DNA of 64,000 bases from Bradyrhizobium diazoefficiens USDA 110 (GTDB taxonomy: Bacteria; Pseudomonadota; Alphaproteobacteria; Rhizobiales; Xanthobacteraceae), in NCBI RefSeq assembly GCF_000011365.1, contig NC_004463.1, forward strand, positions 8,728,001 to 8,792,000, given 5' to 3'. Both the position numbers and the translations under genes were made by a program. The notes beneath the pieces are model-generated. The model did no database searches. It was given only the letters and a program-made list of their open reading frames with translations, and was not told the DNA's origin. This document shows, one piece after another, positions 45,140 to 54,763 of this stretch; the first letter of the stretch is position 1, and each line of letters starts with the position of its first letter.

Positions 45140-46333
45140 TCAGTAGACATGAGTTGCTCCGGCGACGAGCTCGCCGACCAGTTCCGGGATCCTGCCAAGG
45201 TGATCCGATACAATCTCCGCACCTCGCTCTCTTAGCTCCTCCGGGGGAACGCCGTCCTTCGTCGCCAGCCTGAGATGAACGAGATCCGGCATGGACACCG
45301 GCGCACCGATCCGGCTGACGATGAGGCACTGCGCTGCGGAGACCTCCGGAATGGCGCTGACCAATGTCTCAGCTACTCGCTTTGCCAAGATGTTGTAGAT
45401 CTTGCCGACGTGGCTAACGGGGTTCTTGCCGGCGGCAGCCTCCAAGCTCATCGGCCGCCAAGGTGTGATCAGGCCATTGACGCGATTGCCCCGACCGACC
45501 TGCCCGTCGTCGCCAGCCTCCGCTGAGGTGCCGGTCACGGTCAGATAGATGCTATCGGACGCCGCATCATCAGCAGCGTTGACGGCCACCTCGCAATCCC
45601 TAAATCCGTGCTCGCTTGCGCGTTCACGGACGTACTCGGCGAGCGCCGCCTTTTGTTGCAGATAGCTGTCCATGTCGTTAAGAAACCGCCCGATCATGGC
45701 GCAGGCGATTGTCAGCTTGACGCCCTCTCCGCTTCGGACAGCCATGATTTTGATGTCTTCACCCCAAGCCGGATGGTCACGCGCGCGATCGCGGCCGTGA
45801 ATTCCCTGTTCGATTGCGAGCACGAGGCGTTCGAGCGCACTGAGCGGTGCGTGACCAACTCCGAAAGACGTATCGTTGGCAAGCGGAATTTGCCTTGCGC
45901 TCCCCCGAGAGAACAGCGATTGCAGGTCCTGCGAGCCCTGATGAACCAGGGCCTCGATACGGACGTGACGATCGGCGTCCAGCGCATGGAGATTGGCCTT
46001 CAGCCAGGCCCTTGAGCCCTCGATGGCAATGTCCTCGACTGGAATCGCTTCGTTTCCGACGTTGGTAACGGCCCGTCCTGCCAGGAGGATTCTGATCGGA
46101 TCGGTCACCTTTCCGCCGTTGAAGGTAGGCATTGCCCTGCCGCCGCACAGTAGCGCTTTGTCGACATTGTAGTGCAGCACATGGCCGAATCTGCGCAGGT
46201 ACTCGCGACAGAGATTGCGGGACAGCGTCTCGGCAAGGGCATCGCAGATCGTGTCCGGGTGACCGGCTCCCTTGCGCTCGACGACCTCCACGTCATCGCG
46301 ATTGTCAAGCTGCGAAAGGACAAGATCAAACAT
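45140..46333 (-). CDS. Archaeal-type S-adenosylmethionine synthetase
   Basis: A 397-residue enzyme matching the archaeal MAT family (about 400 residues), not the bacterial MetK. Family marks are [19 protein letters not shown] near residue 20, [29 protein letters not shown] and [20 protein letters not shown]. It makes S-adenosylmethionine from ATP and methionine. The start is ATG 46333 (a TTG at 46345 is possible), and the ribosome-binding site is weak. It sits between a membrane methyltransferase cluster and an ABC exporter on the same strand. A metK must exist elsewhere for housekeeping, so a dedicated role is inferred. Confidence 0.9.
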   Translation of the reverse strand: MFDLVLSQLDNRDDVEVVERKGAGHPDTICDALAETLSRNLCREYLRRFGHVLHYNVDKALLCGGRAMPTFNGGKVTDPIRILLAGRAVTNVGNEAIPVEDIAIEGSRAWLKANLHALDADRHVRIEALVHQGSQDLQSLFSRGSARQIPLANDTSFGVGHAPLSALERLVLAIEQGIHGRDRARDHPAWGEDIKIMAVRSGEGVKLTIACAMIGRFLNDMDSYLQQKAALAEYVRERASEHGFRDCEVAVNAADDAASDSIYLTVTGTSAEAGDDGQVGRGNRVNGLITPWRPMSLEAAAGKNPVSHVGKIYNILAKRVAETLVSAIPEVSAAQCLIVSRIGAPVSMPDLVHLRLATKDGVPPEELRERGAEIVSDHLGRIPELVGELVAGATHVY

Positions 46334-46390
46334 CGGTGTAACCAATCGAAACAGAGGCGGTCAGCCCTTTTCCGCACCATAAGGACCGGT

Positions 46391-46864
46391 CTACCGGCGA
46401 TGGTCGTACTTGAATTGCAGGGCAGCCGGACTCGCGCCGGTGCGCTCGACAGTGAGCTTCACGGTGTAGAGATCAAATCCGGGAAGGTCGAAGAAGCCGC
46501 CATAGGTCGTGGTGCCCGAGATCTGCATTGGCTCAAGCTTCTTCTTGGCGCCGGACAAGCCCAATCCTGATACTTCCGCAGTCACGACGGCATCAGAAAT
46601 ACGCGCGCCGCTTGCTGCATCAAAGACGGCGGCAACGACGTGATATTCATGCGGCCCCTTTGGGGTGCGCCCGTGCATCGGTCGTTCGGTGGTGGAGCCC
46701 GACGGGAGGCCCTTCACGATCTCGGCCGGCACGATGCCCAGGTAGACCGTCACTCCTCCTGCCGTTTTTGAGAGGTCGGTGTCCGCAGCGGTCGCTATGC
46801 CGATCAAGCAACCGGCCAGCCAGAGGCCTCCGAGCAGAGCGCCGACCGCCCGCCGGCTAACCAT
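46391..46864 (-). CDS. Small secreted protein of unknown function (157 aa)
   Basis: An exported protein: signal region AVGALLGGLWLAGCLIGIATA, possibly a lipoprotein at WLAGC. The mature part has strand-rich blocks (GGVTVYLGIVPAEIV, EYHVVAAVFDAASGARISDAVVTAEV) resembling small immunoglobulin-like or YtkA-like metal-linked periplasmic proteins. Its start overlaps the end of the ICMT-like gene by eight bases, and it ends 57 bases before the MAT start. Confidence 0.7.
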   Translation of the reverse strand: MVSRRAVGALLGGLWLAGCLIGIATAADTDLSKTAGGVTVYLGIVPAEIVKGLPSGSTTERPMHGRTPKGPHEYHVVAAVFDAASGARISDAVVTAEVSGLGLSGAKKKLEPMQISGTTTYGGFFDLPGFDLYTVKLTVERTGASPAALQFKYDHRR

Positions 46865-47534
46865 GCCGATATCCTCCAGTGGACTCAGTGCCAAAGACCC
46901 GGCTCAACTTCGGAATGAATCCCGGCACATCGGCCGCATATCTGACATAGGCGTCTCCGAATTCTGCTCGGGCATCCTGCTCCTCCGTGTGAGCCAGCCT
47001 GACGTACATCACGGTCAGCACCGGGAACATCGCGAGCGTCAGGATCGTCGGCCATTGCAGCAGGAAGCCGAACATCACCATGATGAAGCCGACGTATTGG
47101 GGGTGGAGAACGTAGCTGTAAGGCCCGCTTGTGGCGAGGCTTCGGGTCTGCTGGGCATCGTACAGCACCCTCCAGGCCGCGGAAATCAGGACGAAGCCCG
47201 CGCCGATGAAGATGAAGCTCAGGATGTGGAACGGTCCGGCGTGCGGATTGGTCTTCCAGCCGAACATCATCTCGAGCAAGTGCCCGGCGTCATGGGAGAA
47301 CCAATCGACGTTCGGGTAGTGCGACTGCAGCCATCCCGAAAGGAAGTAAATGGTGAGCGGGAAGCCGTACATCTCCACGAACAGCGCCACCAAAAATGCG
47401 CTGAAGGCGCCGAAGGAGCGCCAGTCGCGGGCGGTCTGCGGCTTGAAGAAGCTGTAGGCGAACAGGATGAAGACCACCGAATTGACGATGACGAGGCTCC
47501 AGAGACCGTAGGCGGGCGCGGTGTCGTGCATCAC
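46857..47534 (-). CDS. Isoprenylcysteine carboxylmethyltransferase (ICMT/PEMT) family protein
   Basis: A 225-residue membrane methyltransferase-like protein with five or so helices (SLVIVNSVVFILFAYSFF, FGAFSAFLVALFVEMYGF, FHILSFIFIGAGFVLISA, FIMVMFGFLLQ, ILTLAMFPVLTVM). The SAM-binding region of the family is SGPYSYVLHPQYVGFIMV with H and Y, then EEQDARAEFGDAYVRYA. Overlaps the DUF2933 gene by four bases (ATGA). In bacteria such genes often sit beside metal-resistance or lipid-modification loci; substrate unproven. Confidence 0.82.
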   Translation of the reverse strand: MMHDTAPAYGLWSLVIVNSVVFILFAYSFFKPQTARDWRSFGAFSAFLVALFVEMYGFPLTIYFLSGWLQSHYPNVDWFSHDAGHLLEMMFGWKTNPHAGPFHILSFIFIGAGFVLISAAWRVLYDAQQTRSLATSGPYSYVLHPQYVGFIMVMFGFLLQWPTILTLAMFPVLTVMYVRLAHTEEQDARAEFGDAYVRYAADVPGFIPKLSRVFGTESTGGYRHG

Positions 47535-47791
47535 GCGCTCCTTGGATCGTTGGGGCGGCCGCCGCCATGGTGGTGACCGTGTCCGCCATGCATGAAGAGG
47601 TGCATCAGCGGACAGGCGAGAAGCGGAAGCCAGATCAACAATCCGAGCACGTGGGCCCTGTGCTCGGTGAACAGGAGTGCGCCCGCGATGACCAGAAATC
47701 CCACCAGGACCAGGCCGGCCTTGGCCTTGACCGACAAGCCCTCTCGAGGGCGCTCTCGATACCCGGAATGATCCTGCAGCGACATCTGCAC
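47531..47791 (-). CDS. DUF2933 small membrane protein with His-rich tail
   Basis: An 86-residue protein with one or two helices (AGLVLVGFLVIAGALLFTEH, LGLLIWLPLLACPLMHLFMH) and a tail HGGHGHHHGGG that could bind divalent metal. DUF2933 genes are known beside copper and other metal-resistance genes. First gene of the minus-strand run; the stop/start overlap with the ICMT-like gene shows coupling. Confidence 0.8.
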   Translation of the reverse strand: MQMSLQDHSGYRERPREGLSVKAKAGLVLVGFLVIAGALLFTEHRAHVLGLLIWLPLLACPLMHLFMHGGHGHHHGGGRPNDPRSA

Positions 47792-47871
47792 GCTCCTATG
47801 GCGCTTGATAGCTTAGAGGCGCGGCTGCCATCATTGTTGACGCAGATCAACGGCACGAGTCCCGCAGGGCC

Positions 47872-48528
47872 TCACTGCATCGGCTTGCCGGGCTGCATTC
47901 CCATGCCCATCATGCCTCCGCCCCGCATCGCCGGCATCATGCCCATCTGCGGCGCGAGCAGTTCGTCGGCGGTCTTCTTCTGCTCGTCGGAAAAGCTGCC
48001 GACGAGATTGGTCAACGCGGATTTCATCGCGCGGGTAGCTTCGAGCCGCGCGGACAGCCATTTCTCCTGCCAGGTCAGCCGGTCTACCAAAGGCTCGGTG
48101 CCGGCCTGTGACATCATCGAGGTTCGCAGCTCGCCGAGGGCCTTGGCATTCGCGCGCAGCGCGTCTGCAAACGCGTTCCAGGCCGGCGCCTGGGCGTCCG
48201 TGATCTTGAGCTCGGTCCGGAGGAAAGCGATCCGCCCCTCCACGCGATCGATCGTCTCCATGCCGTCGCCGGACTGTCGCATCATGCCCATCATCCGCAT
48301 CATGTCCGACATCGGCATGTTGCCGCCCATCATGTTCATCATGCCGCCGCTGGTCATGCCCTGGGACGGTCCGGTGCCGCGCGGCGGCTCCGGAGCCGCG
48401 GGCGCCTTGGCTGCCGGCGCCTCCTTCTGGTCAGGATGATGACCCTGGTGCTCGGCAGGCGATTGCGCGAACGAGGGATTGCTGAGGATCGTGAGCAGCA
48501 AAGCTGCCGCAAGCGTGGGGCTTCGCAT
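47872..48528 (-). CDS. Spy/CpxP family periplasmic chaperone-like protein
   Basis: A 218-residue exported protein. A signal peptide (PTLAAALLLTILSNPSFA) is followed by a Met/Gly/His-rich disordered stretch (GGMMNMMGGNMPMSDMMRMMGMM). Then comes the Spy fold, with LRTELKITDAQAPAWNAFADAL and EKWLSARLEATRAM matching the LTxxQ-type cradle. The Met-rich segments are like copper-binding sequences. ATG 48528 has AGGA upstream; a longer frame to 48606 is not used. Responds to envelope or metal stress in relatives. Confidence 0.85.
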   Translation of the reverse strand: MRSPTLAAALLLTILSNPSFAQSPAEHQGHHPDQKEAPAAKAPAAPEPPRGTGPSQGMTSGGMMNMMGGNMPMSDMMRMMGMMRQSGDGMETIDRVEGRIAFLRTELKITDAQAPAWNAFADALRANAKALGELRTSMMSQAGTEPLVDRLTWQEKWLSARLEATRAMKSALTNLVGSFSDEQKKTADELLAPQMGMMPAMRGGGMMGMGMQPGKPMQ

Positions 48529-48713
48529 CGTTAATCCTCGTGAGATCTGGCATTTGGATGGATTGTGACGATCGCCGCCTGATGCGAGTTGATTCACGTC
48601 AACCAAAGCCGCGGTCGCGACAGGATTACCAAGTGTTCATTGCTTGCAATCCCTCAAAGCGGAAAGCCCGGCTGCGCCTCATGATGGCGGGTCCACAATC
48701 CGGGAGAACGGAC

Positions 48714-48956
48714 ATGATCACGAAGAAGCTCTTGGCTGCGATCGGCATCGTTTCCCTGTTGGCGGTGCCGGCGATGGCGCAGACCACCGACAAGGAAAAG
48801 AACGGCCATCATTACAGCGGTGGTCCGAAGACCGAGGTCCCCCACCACATGGGCAAGAAGGAGACGGTCGGCGTTTCGAAGGACGGCGCGTCCGGTGGCC
48901 ATCACTACACGGGCGGCCCCGCTTCGTCGCCGCACCACATGGGCGACAAAAAGTAA
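48714..48956 (+). CDS. 80-residue secreted His-rich protein with duplicated motif
   Basis: A signal peptide (LLAAIGIVSLLAVPAMA) leads a short mature part with two near-identical units: HHYSGGP...PHHMGKK and HHYTGGP...PHHMGDKK. The paired HH/HHM sites are likely metal ligands. ATG 48714 has GGGAGA upstream. Divergent from the Spy-like gene, with which it may share a promoter region. I do not recognise a named family. Confidence 0.8.
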   Translation: MITKKLLAAIGIVSLLAVPAMAQTTDKEKNGHHYSGGPKTEVPHHMGKKETVGVSKDGASGGHHYTGGPASSPHHMGDKK

Positions 48957-49442
48957 TAAGGATCGCGCCCGTTCTCGCGGCGGCAACACCGCCGCGGCGG
49001 GCTTCTCGGTTTCGGCAGGTCGGCTCGGCCGGCCTGCCGTCAGCCGACCACCCGATCTCCGACGAATCGACGACACCTCGATCGGGATCAGGGCAGTAGA
49101 GATTTGCTCGAAAAGGCGGTGTTGGCCAGCCGAAACGGGGCCGGGTTCGCAGATGAGTACTGGGCGACCGCGCCATCCAGAACCAAGCCACGAACTCCTA
49201 CACAATTGAAACTCCTTGTGATTTTGCAAGCGCTCGCAGCGCAGCGATGCTCGCCGCCGACTTCGGCCTTGAGCACGCCTCATAACTCTGCGCGCCATGG
49301 CGGCTTCGGGATGCTAGTATCGCGAAGGCCGCAAGACCGACGCGATTGAAATACGGTCGAGACGATGGCGCGCGAAGAGACGCACTCCAAAAACAACGCC
49401 TGACCGCACTTGCGGTTCGTCGGCCGGGATATGGAGGACGCT
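48957..49442. other. Spacer upstream of the glutamate dehydrogenase gene
   Basis: About 490 bases. It holds dispersed repeat copy B (49168-49213). No other gene or site is supported. Confidence 0.5.
49168..49213 (+). repeat. Dispersed repeat, copy B (diverged)
   Basis: Shares CGCGCCATCCAGAA and CGAACTC with copy A and an ATTGAA near its end. See 40562-40607. Confidence 0.5.
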
Positions 49443-52400
49443 ATGGCATGGCGCGACGACAAGGCCCGGGCAACTCTGATCCACGACGCGGCGCAAAGCG
49501 TGCAGCCGGGCAAGGCGCCCCGGACCTTTGCCGAGCTTCTGTTCGGCTACACCAATAGCGAGGATCTCGCCAACTACGATGCCTCCTCGCTTGCCCTGCT
49601 GGCGGAGCAAGCCTGGGAGCACGTGCAGCGGCGCACGGCCGGTCGTGCCGATATCCGCATCGTCAATCCGATGATGCCGGATGGGCGCGAGATTTCCGTG
49701 CTCGAAATTCTCAACGACAACATGCCCTTCCTGTTCGATTCCACCATGGCGGAAATCGCCGAGCAGGGCATCGAAGTCACCCTCGTCGCTCACCCCATCA
49801 TCGCGGTGGAGCGCGATGACCAGGGCAAGCTGCTGCACTTCTACGGTGAAGCCCTCCCGGAGGGAGCAAAGGGCGCGCGAGAGAGCCTGATTCACCTCCA
49901 CATCACCCGCCTGGACGCCGACGCTGACCGCGACAGGCTGATTGACGGCCTCACCAGGACGTTGAGCGACGTGCGCGCCTGCGTCGTCGACTGGCGCGCC
50001 ATGCGCGACCGGGTCGAGGACGCGATCAAGACTTTCTCGTCCAATCCGCCGCCGCTGCCGATCGACGAGGTCGCCGAGGCCAATCAGTTCCTGCAATGGC
50101 TGTGCGCCGACAATTTCACCTTTCTCGGCGTGCGCGAATATCGCTTCTCGCCCGACAGCGATGGGTCGGACGACATCACGACCGCCGAGGGCCTCGGCAT
50201 CCTGCGCGATCCCGATGCGAAGGTCCTGCGCCGCGGCAACGAAATGGTGGTGATGACATCGGAAATTCGCGAGTTCATGCGCGAGCCGACCCTGCTGATC
50301 GTCATCAAGGCCAATGTGAACAGCCGGGTTCATCGCCGCATCCGGATGGATTATGTCGGCATCAAGCTCTATGCGCCCGACGGCCGGCTCGAGGGCGAAT
50401 TGCGTGTCGTCGGCCTGTTCACCTCGGGCGCGTATACGCGCTCGGCACGACAGATCCCCTATATCCGCCACAAGGTGACACGGGTGCTCCAGCGCGCCGG
50501 CTTCGACCCGAACAGCCATTCGGGCAAGGCCTTGATGCATATGCTCGAGGAATATCCGCGCGACGAGCTATTCCAGGTCGACGTCGACACCCTCTTCAAT
50601 TTCGTCATGGAGATTTTGATCCTCTATGAGCGCCCCCGCGTCCGGGCGCTGGCCCGGGTCGACAAGTTCGATCGCTTCGTCTCCATCCTCGTCTTCATTC
50701 CACGCGACAAATACGACACCGACGTGCGCACGCGCGTCGCCAACTTCCTAGCGCAGGCCTACCGGGGGACGCTGTCGGCCTCCTACGTATCCTTCCCCGA
50801 AGGAGCATTGGCGCGCGTCCACTACATCATCGGACGTTATGAAGGTAAGACTCCCGCCGTCGAGCGCGCCGCGCTGGAAGCCGGGATCAGCGCCATTGCC
50901 GCGACCTGGGCCGACAAGCTGAAGGCCGCGCTAGCTGCGTCGACCGATGGCATGCGGGCGCGCATGCTCGCCAATCGCTATGCCCAGGCCTTTACCGGCG
51001 GCTATACCGAGGTGTCCACGGCGGAACAGGCGATCGCCGATATCGCCACCATCGAGAAGCTCACGCCGGCCCGCCCGGTGACGATTTCGGTTCACCGCTT
51101 CGAGGAGGACGATCCCAGGCGCTTCGGCCTGAAGGTGTTCTCGGATGCCGCGCCGCTGTCGCTGTCCTATCGCGTGCCGGTGATCGAAAATCACGGCCTG
51201 CGCGTGGTCGACGAACGCACCTATCAGATCGTGCCCGGCAACAGGCCCGAGCCGGTATGGCTGCACGACATGACGATCGAGACCAGCGACGGCCAGCCGA
51301 TCGAGATCAGCCGGGAATTCAGCCATCGCCTGGAAGCCTCAATCATGGCGGTGGTCACCGATCGCGCCGAATCCGACGGATACAACGCCCTGATCCTGCG
51401 CACGGCCCTGGGCTGGCGGGAAGTCTCGACCATCCGGGCGCTGTCGCGCTATTTGCACCAGATCCGCGCTCCGTTCACCCAGGACTATATGTGGGAGACC
51501 TTGCGCAAGAACGCCGCGATCACAGCCAACCTCGTCGCGCTGTTCCAGGCCCGCCGCGATCCGCGCCTCGTCCTGACCGATCGCGAGCGTTCGGCGCGCG
51601 AGGCAACTCTGCTTGCCGAGATCGAGGAGCAGCTCAAATCCGTCGCCTCGCTCGATGAAGACCGCATCCTGCGCCGCTTCACCAATCTGGTGCAGTCGAC
51701 CATCCGCACCAATTTATGGCAGGTCGGCCGGGACGGACATCCGCGCCCGGTGATCTCCTTCAAGTTCGACGCGCGCAAGATCGAGGACCTGCCCCCTCCC
51801 CGACCACTCTATGAGATTTTCGTCTATTCAACCCGCGTCGAAGGCATTCACCTGCGCTTCGGCAAGGTTGCGCGCGGTGGCTTGCGCTGGTCCGATCGGC
51901 CGCAGGATTTCCGCACCGAGATCCTCGGCCTGGTGAAAGCACAGCAGGTCAAGAACGCCGTGATCGTGCCGGTGGGCGCCAAGGGCGGCTTCGTGCCCAA
52001 GCGGCTGCCGCCGCCCTCCGATCGCGAGGCGTGGCTCGCGGAGGGCACCGAAGCCTATCGCATCTTCGTTCGCTCGCTGCTCGAACTCACCGACAATCTC
52101 GACGGCGACGTCGTCGTGCCGCCCGACTTGACCGTGCGGCATGACGGCGACGACCCCTACCTCGTCGTCGCCGCCGACAAGGGCACCGCCACCTTCTCCG
52201 ACATCGCCAATGCGATTTCGGCCGAGAAGAACCATTGGCTCGGCGATGCCTTCGCCTCCGGCGGCAGCCAGGGCTACGACCACAAGAAGATGGGGATCAC
52301 GGCGCGCGGCGCCTGGGAAGCGGTCAAGCGCCACTTCCGCGAGCTCGGCACCGACATTCAGACCATGCCTTTCACCGTGGTCGGCGTCGGCGACATGTCC

Positions 52401-54254
52401 GGCGACGTTTTCGGCAATGGCATGCTGCTCTCGCCGGCGACAAAGCTCGTGGCGGCATTCGATCACCGCGACATCTTCATCGATCCCTCGCCTGATCCCT
52501 CGATCAGCTTCGCCGAACGCAAGCGCCTGTTCGACCTGCCGCGATCGAGCTGGCAGGACTACAACAAGACGCTGATCTCGCAGGGCGGCGGCGTGTTCTC
52601 GCGCACGCTCAAGGCGATCCCACTGGCACCGGAAGTGCGCACCCTGCTCGATCTCGACAAGGAGCAGGCCACACCGTTCGAGGTGATGACGGCGATCCTG
52701 AAGGCGCGCGCGGACTTGCTGTGGTTCGGCGGCATCGGCACCTACATCCGGGCGTCGGCGGAGAGCGACGATCAGGCCGGCGACCGCGCCAATGATCCGA
52801 TCCGCATCACCGGGACCGAGGTTCGCGCCAGGGTGATCGGCGAAGGCGCCAATCTCGGCGTCACCCAGCGCGGCCGCATCGAAGCGGCGCAGACGGGCGT
52901 CAAGCTCAACACCGACGCGATCGACAATTCCGCCGGCGTGAATACCTCCGACGTCGAGGTCAACATCAAGATTGCATTGGCGCGCCCCGAGCGCGAGGGA
53001 CGCCTCAGCCCGGCTGACCGCAACACCCTGCTCGCCGCGATGACCGATGAAGTCGGCACGCTGGTGCTGCGCAACAACTACCTCCAGACGCTGGCGCTCT
53101 CGCTTGCCGAACGCAAGGGCGTGGCCGAGACCGGCTTCCTCACCCGCCTGATGCAGTCGCTCGAGCAGCGTCACCTGCTCAGCCGTGCCGTGGAATTCCT
53201 GCCCGACGATGCAGCGATCGCTGAGCGCACGAGGCGCGGCCAGGCCCTGACACGGCCGGAGCTCGCCGTATTGCTCGCCTACGCCAAGCTGACACTCTAC
53301 GAAGACCTGCTCCTCACCGGCGTGCCGGATGATCCTTATCTCGCCCGCAGACTGTCGCTGTATTTTCCGCGCGAGGTTCTCGAGAAATTCCCGACCGCGG
53401 TCGAGCACCATCGCCTCCGACGCGAGATCATCGCGACCAGTCTCGTCAATGCCGTGATCAACCGCGGGGGCCCGGCCTGCATCGTGCGCCTGACCGACGA
53501 GACCGACGCCGATATCTCGACCATCGTCATGGCGCAGGTGGCGGTGGACGCGATCTACGAGCTCAGGCGACTCAACGACGCGATCGACGCGCTCGACACA
53601 CGTATCGACGGGCAGTTGCAGCTCAGCCTCTACGCGACGATCCAGGATCTCCTGCTCTCCCGCATGGTCTGGTATGTGCGCAATGTCGATTTCAAGGATG
53701 GGCTGAGCGCGATCAACGCCCGGTTTGGCCCGGCCGTCCGCGAGATCGCAGCCTCCCTCGACGACGCCCTGCCGCCGGACCTGCAAGCCGCGCGCGGCAA
53801 GCGCCGGCAGGAGCTGACCGATGCCGGCGTCCCGACCGGCCTCGCGGGCGAATTGGCGGACCTCGACGCCCTGGTCTCGGCGCCTGACATCGTGACGGTC
53901 GCCGAGCGCACTGGCCGCAGCATCCGCGATGCCACTGCGACGTTCTTTGCCACCGAGGCCAATTTCCGTCTCGACCGCATCATCGCCGCCGCGCGCAGCG
54001 TGCCGGTCAGCGATCATTTCGAACGCCTGGCCATCGACCGCGCCGTCGAACTGATCGCGGCAGCCGAAAGACGCCTGACCGCGGATATGCTGGCAACCGG
54101 CCAATCCGGTCAGCAGGCTGTGGAGACCTGGCTTGCGGCTCATCCCGAGGCGACGCGCATCCGCCGCGCGGTCGAGGAGATTGCCGCCGGCGGCCTGACG
54201 CTCGCCAAGCTCATGGTGGCCGCGAACTTGCTGGGGGACCTGGTCAAAGCCTAG
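49443..54254 (+). CDS. Large NAD-dependent glutamate dehydrogenase (L_180 class)
   Basis: A 1603-residue enzyme of the 180-kDa class described from Streptomyces and Pseudomonas, which oxidises glutamate to 2-oxoglutarate and ammonia. The catalytic core spans about residues 780-1270 and includes RGGLRWSDRPQDFRTEILGL, VGAKGGFVPKRLPP with the lysine/glycine site, SGGSQGYDHKKMGITARGAW, and VGVGDMSGDVFGNGMLLS. The large N-terminal region is typical and holds ACT-like regulatory folds. ATG 49443 has GGAGG at ideal spacing. Probably catabolic nitrogen release; partner gene follows. Confidence 0.95.
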   Translation: MAWRDDKARATLIHDAAQSVQPGKAPRTFAELLFGYTNSEDLANYDASSLALLAEQAWEHVQRRTAGRADIRIVNPMMPDGREISVLEILNDNMPFLFDSTMAEIAEQGIEVTLVAHPIIAVERDDQGKLLHFYGEALPEGAKGARESLIHLHITRLDADADRDRLIDGLTRTLSDVRACVVDWRAMRDRVEDAIKTFSSNPPPLPIDEVAEANQFLQWLCADNFTFLGVREYRFSPDSDGSDDITTAEGLGILRDPDAKVLRRGNEMVVMTSEIREFMREPTLLIVIKANVNSRVHRRIRMDYVGIKLYAPDGRLEGELRVVGLFTSGAYTRSARQIPYIRHKVTRVLQRAGFDPNSHSGKALMHMLEEYPRDELFQVDVDTLFNFVMEILILYERPRVRALARVDKFDRFVSILVFIPRDKYDTDVRTRVANFLAQAYRGTLSASYVSFPEGALARVHYIIGRYEGKTPAVERAALEAGISAIAATWADKLKAALAASTDGMRARMLANRYAQAFTGGYTEVSTAEQAIADIATIEKLTPARPVTISVHRFEEDDPRRFGLKVFSDAAPLSLSYRVPVIENHGLRVVDERTYQIVPGNRPEPVWLHDMTIETSDGQPIEISREFSHRLEASIMAVVTDRAESDGYNALILRTALGWREVSTIRALSRYLHQIRAPFTQDYMWETLRKNAAITANLVALFQARRDPRLVLTDRERSAREATLLAEIEEQLKSVASLDEDRILRRFTNLVQSTIRTNLWQVGRDGHPRPVISFKFDARKIEDLPPPRPLYEIFVYSTRVEGIHLRFGKVARGGLRWSDRPQDFRTEILGLVKAQQVKNAVIVPVGAKGGFVPKRLPPPSDREAWLAEGTEAYRIFVRSLLELTDNLDGDVVVPPDLTVRHDGDDPYLVVAADKGTATFSDIANAISAEKNHWLGDAFASGGSQGYDHKKMGITARGAWEAVKRHFRELGTDIQTMPFTVVGVGDMSGDVFGNGMLLSPATKLVAAFDHRDIFIDPSPDPSISFAERKRLFDLPRSSWQDYNKTLISQGGGVFSRTLKAIPLAPEVRTLLDLDKEQATPFEVMTAILKARADLLWFGGIGTYIRASAESDDQAGDRANDPIRITGTEVRARVIGEGANLGVTQRGRIEAAQTGVKLNTDAIDNSAGVNTSDVEVNIKIALARPEREGRLSPADRNTLLAAMTDEVGTLVLRNNYLQTLALSLAERKGVAETGFLTRLMQSLEQRHLLSRAVEFLPDDAAIAERTRRGQALTRPELAVLLAYAKLTLYEDLLLTGVPDDPYLARRLSLYFPREVLEKFPTAVEHHRLRREIIATSLVNAVINRGGPACIVRLTDETDADISTIVMAQVAVDAIYELRRLNDAIDALDTRIDGQLQLSLYATIQDLLLSRMVWYVRNVDFKDGLSAINARFGPAVREIAASLDDALPPDLQAARGKRRQELTDAGVPTGLAGELADLDALVSAPDIVTVAERTGRSIRDATATFFATEANFRLDRIIAAARSVPVSDHFERLAIDRAVELIAAAERRLTADMLATGQSGQQAVETWLAAHPEATRIRRAVEEIAAGGLTLAKLMVAANLLGDLVKA

Positions 54255-54267
54255 AGGGAGGAATCCA

Positions 54268-54588
54268 ATGATTCACGCCACGTGCCATACCGCCGACAAT
54301 GTCCGCTGTATCGAGTTCGATGCCACACCGTGGTTCAACGAGGCTGATGCTCCGAGCATCATCGATTTGGCTCGACGAGGATGGACCAGCACGGCGATTG
54401 CAGAATCCCTCGAGCACCGACGTGGATACGAAGGCTTGCACGACCTCGTTGAGTATGCGGCGAAGCGACTGCAATCGGAATCCCTGGAGGACCCGACCTG
54501 GGAAACCTTCGAGTGCGTCGTCGATGGACCCGAGGCCGTCGCCTGGCTCGAGAAAAACCGGCCCAACGTTGTGGCAAGGATCCCGTAG
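54268..54588 (+). CDS. Hypothetical protein linked to glutamate dehydrogenase
   Basis: A 106-residue acidic cytosolic protein. It has no signal peptide or membrane segment and includes WFNEADAPSIIDLARRGWTS, VEYAAKRLQSESLEDPTWET and a C-terminal PNVVARIP. GGGAGG precedes ATG 54268, 13 bases after the dehydrogenase stop, so the two are co-transcribed. I do not recognise the family. Confidence 0.7.
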   Translation: MIHATCHTADNVRCIEFDATPWFNEADAPSIIDLARRGWTSTAIAESLEHRRGYEGLHDLVEYAAKRLQSESLEDPTWETFECVVDGPEAVAWLEKNRPNVVARIP

Positions 54589-54697
54589 GCCAAGGCAAGC
54601 GCAGCAAAGGCCACAATTGATTGGCGGCATCGCAAACGAAGCGGAATGGCGCGCCACGGCCGATGAAGATGGGCACTATTGTTTCGCTGTGCCACTG

Positions 54698-54736
54698 TGC
54701 GCAGTCTGACGCTCTATCCAGCCGAGCCACAGGCGC
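54698..54736 (-). other. tRNA-Arg-like 5' half (pseudo-tRNA fragment)
   Basis: On the minus strand the sequence begins GCGCCTGTGGCTCGGC and continues through TGGATAGAGCGTCAGA to the anticodon loop CTGCGCA. Acceptor, D-arm and 5' anticodon stem are all present and pair as expected. The 3' half is missing: the next bases (CAGTGGCACAGC) do not form the 3' stem. It stops at the anticodon loop, a common crossover point for integrases. Confidence 0.65.
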
Positions 54737-54763
54737 GGGCGCCGGCGCTGTCGCGCGGCGCCG

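Noticed and set aside
51828..54143. 771-codon minus-strand frame inside the glutamate dehydrogenase gene
   Set aside because: No recognisable fold; the plus strand is a well-matched enzyme along its whole length.
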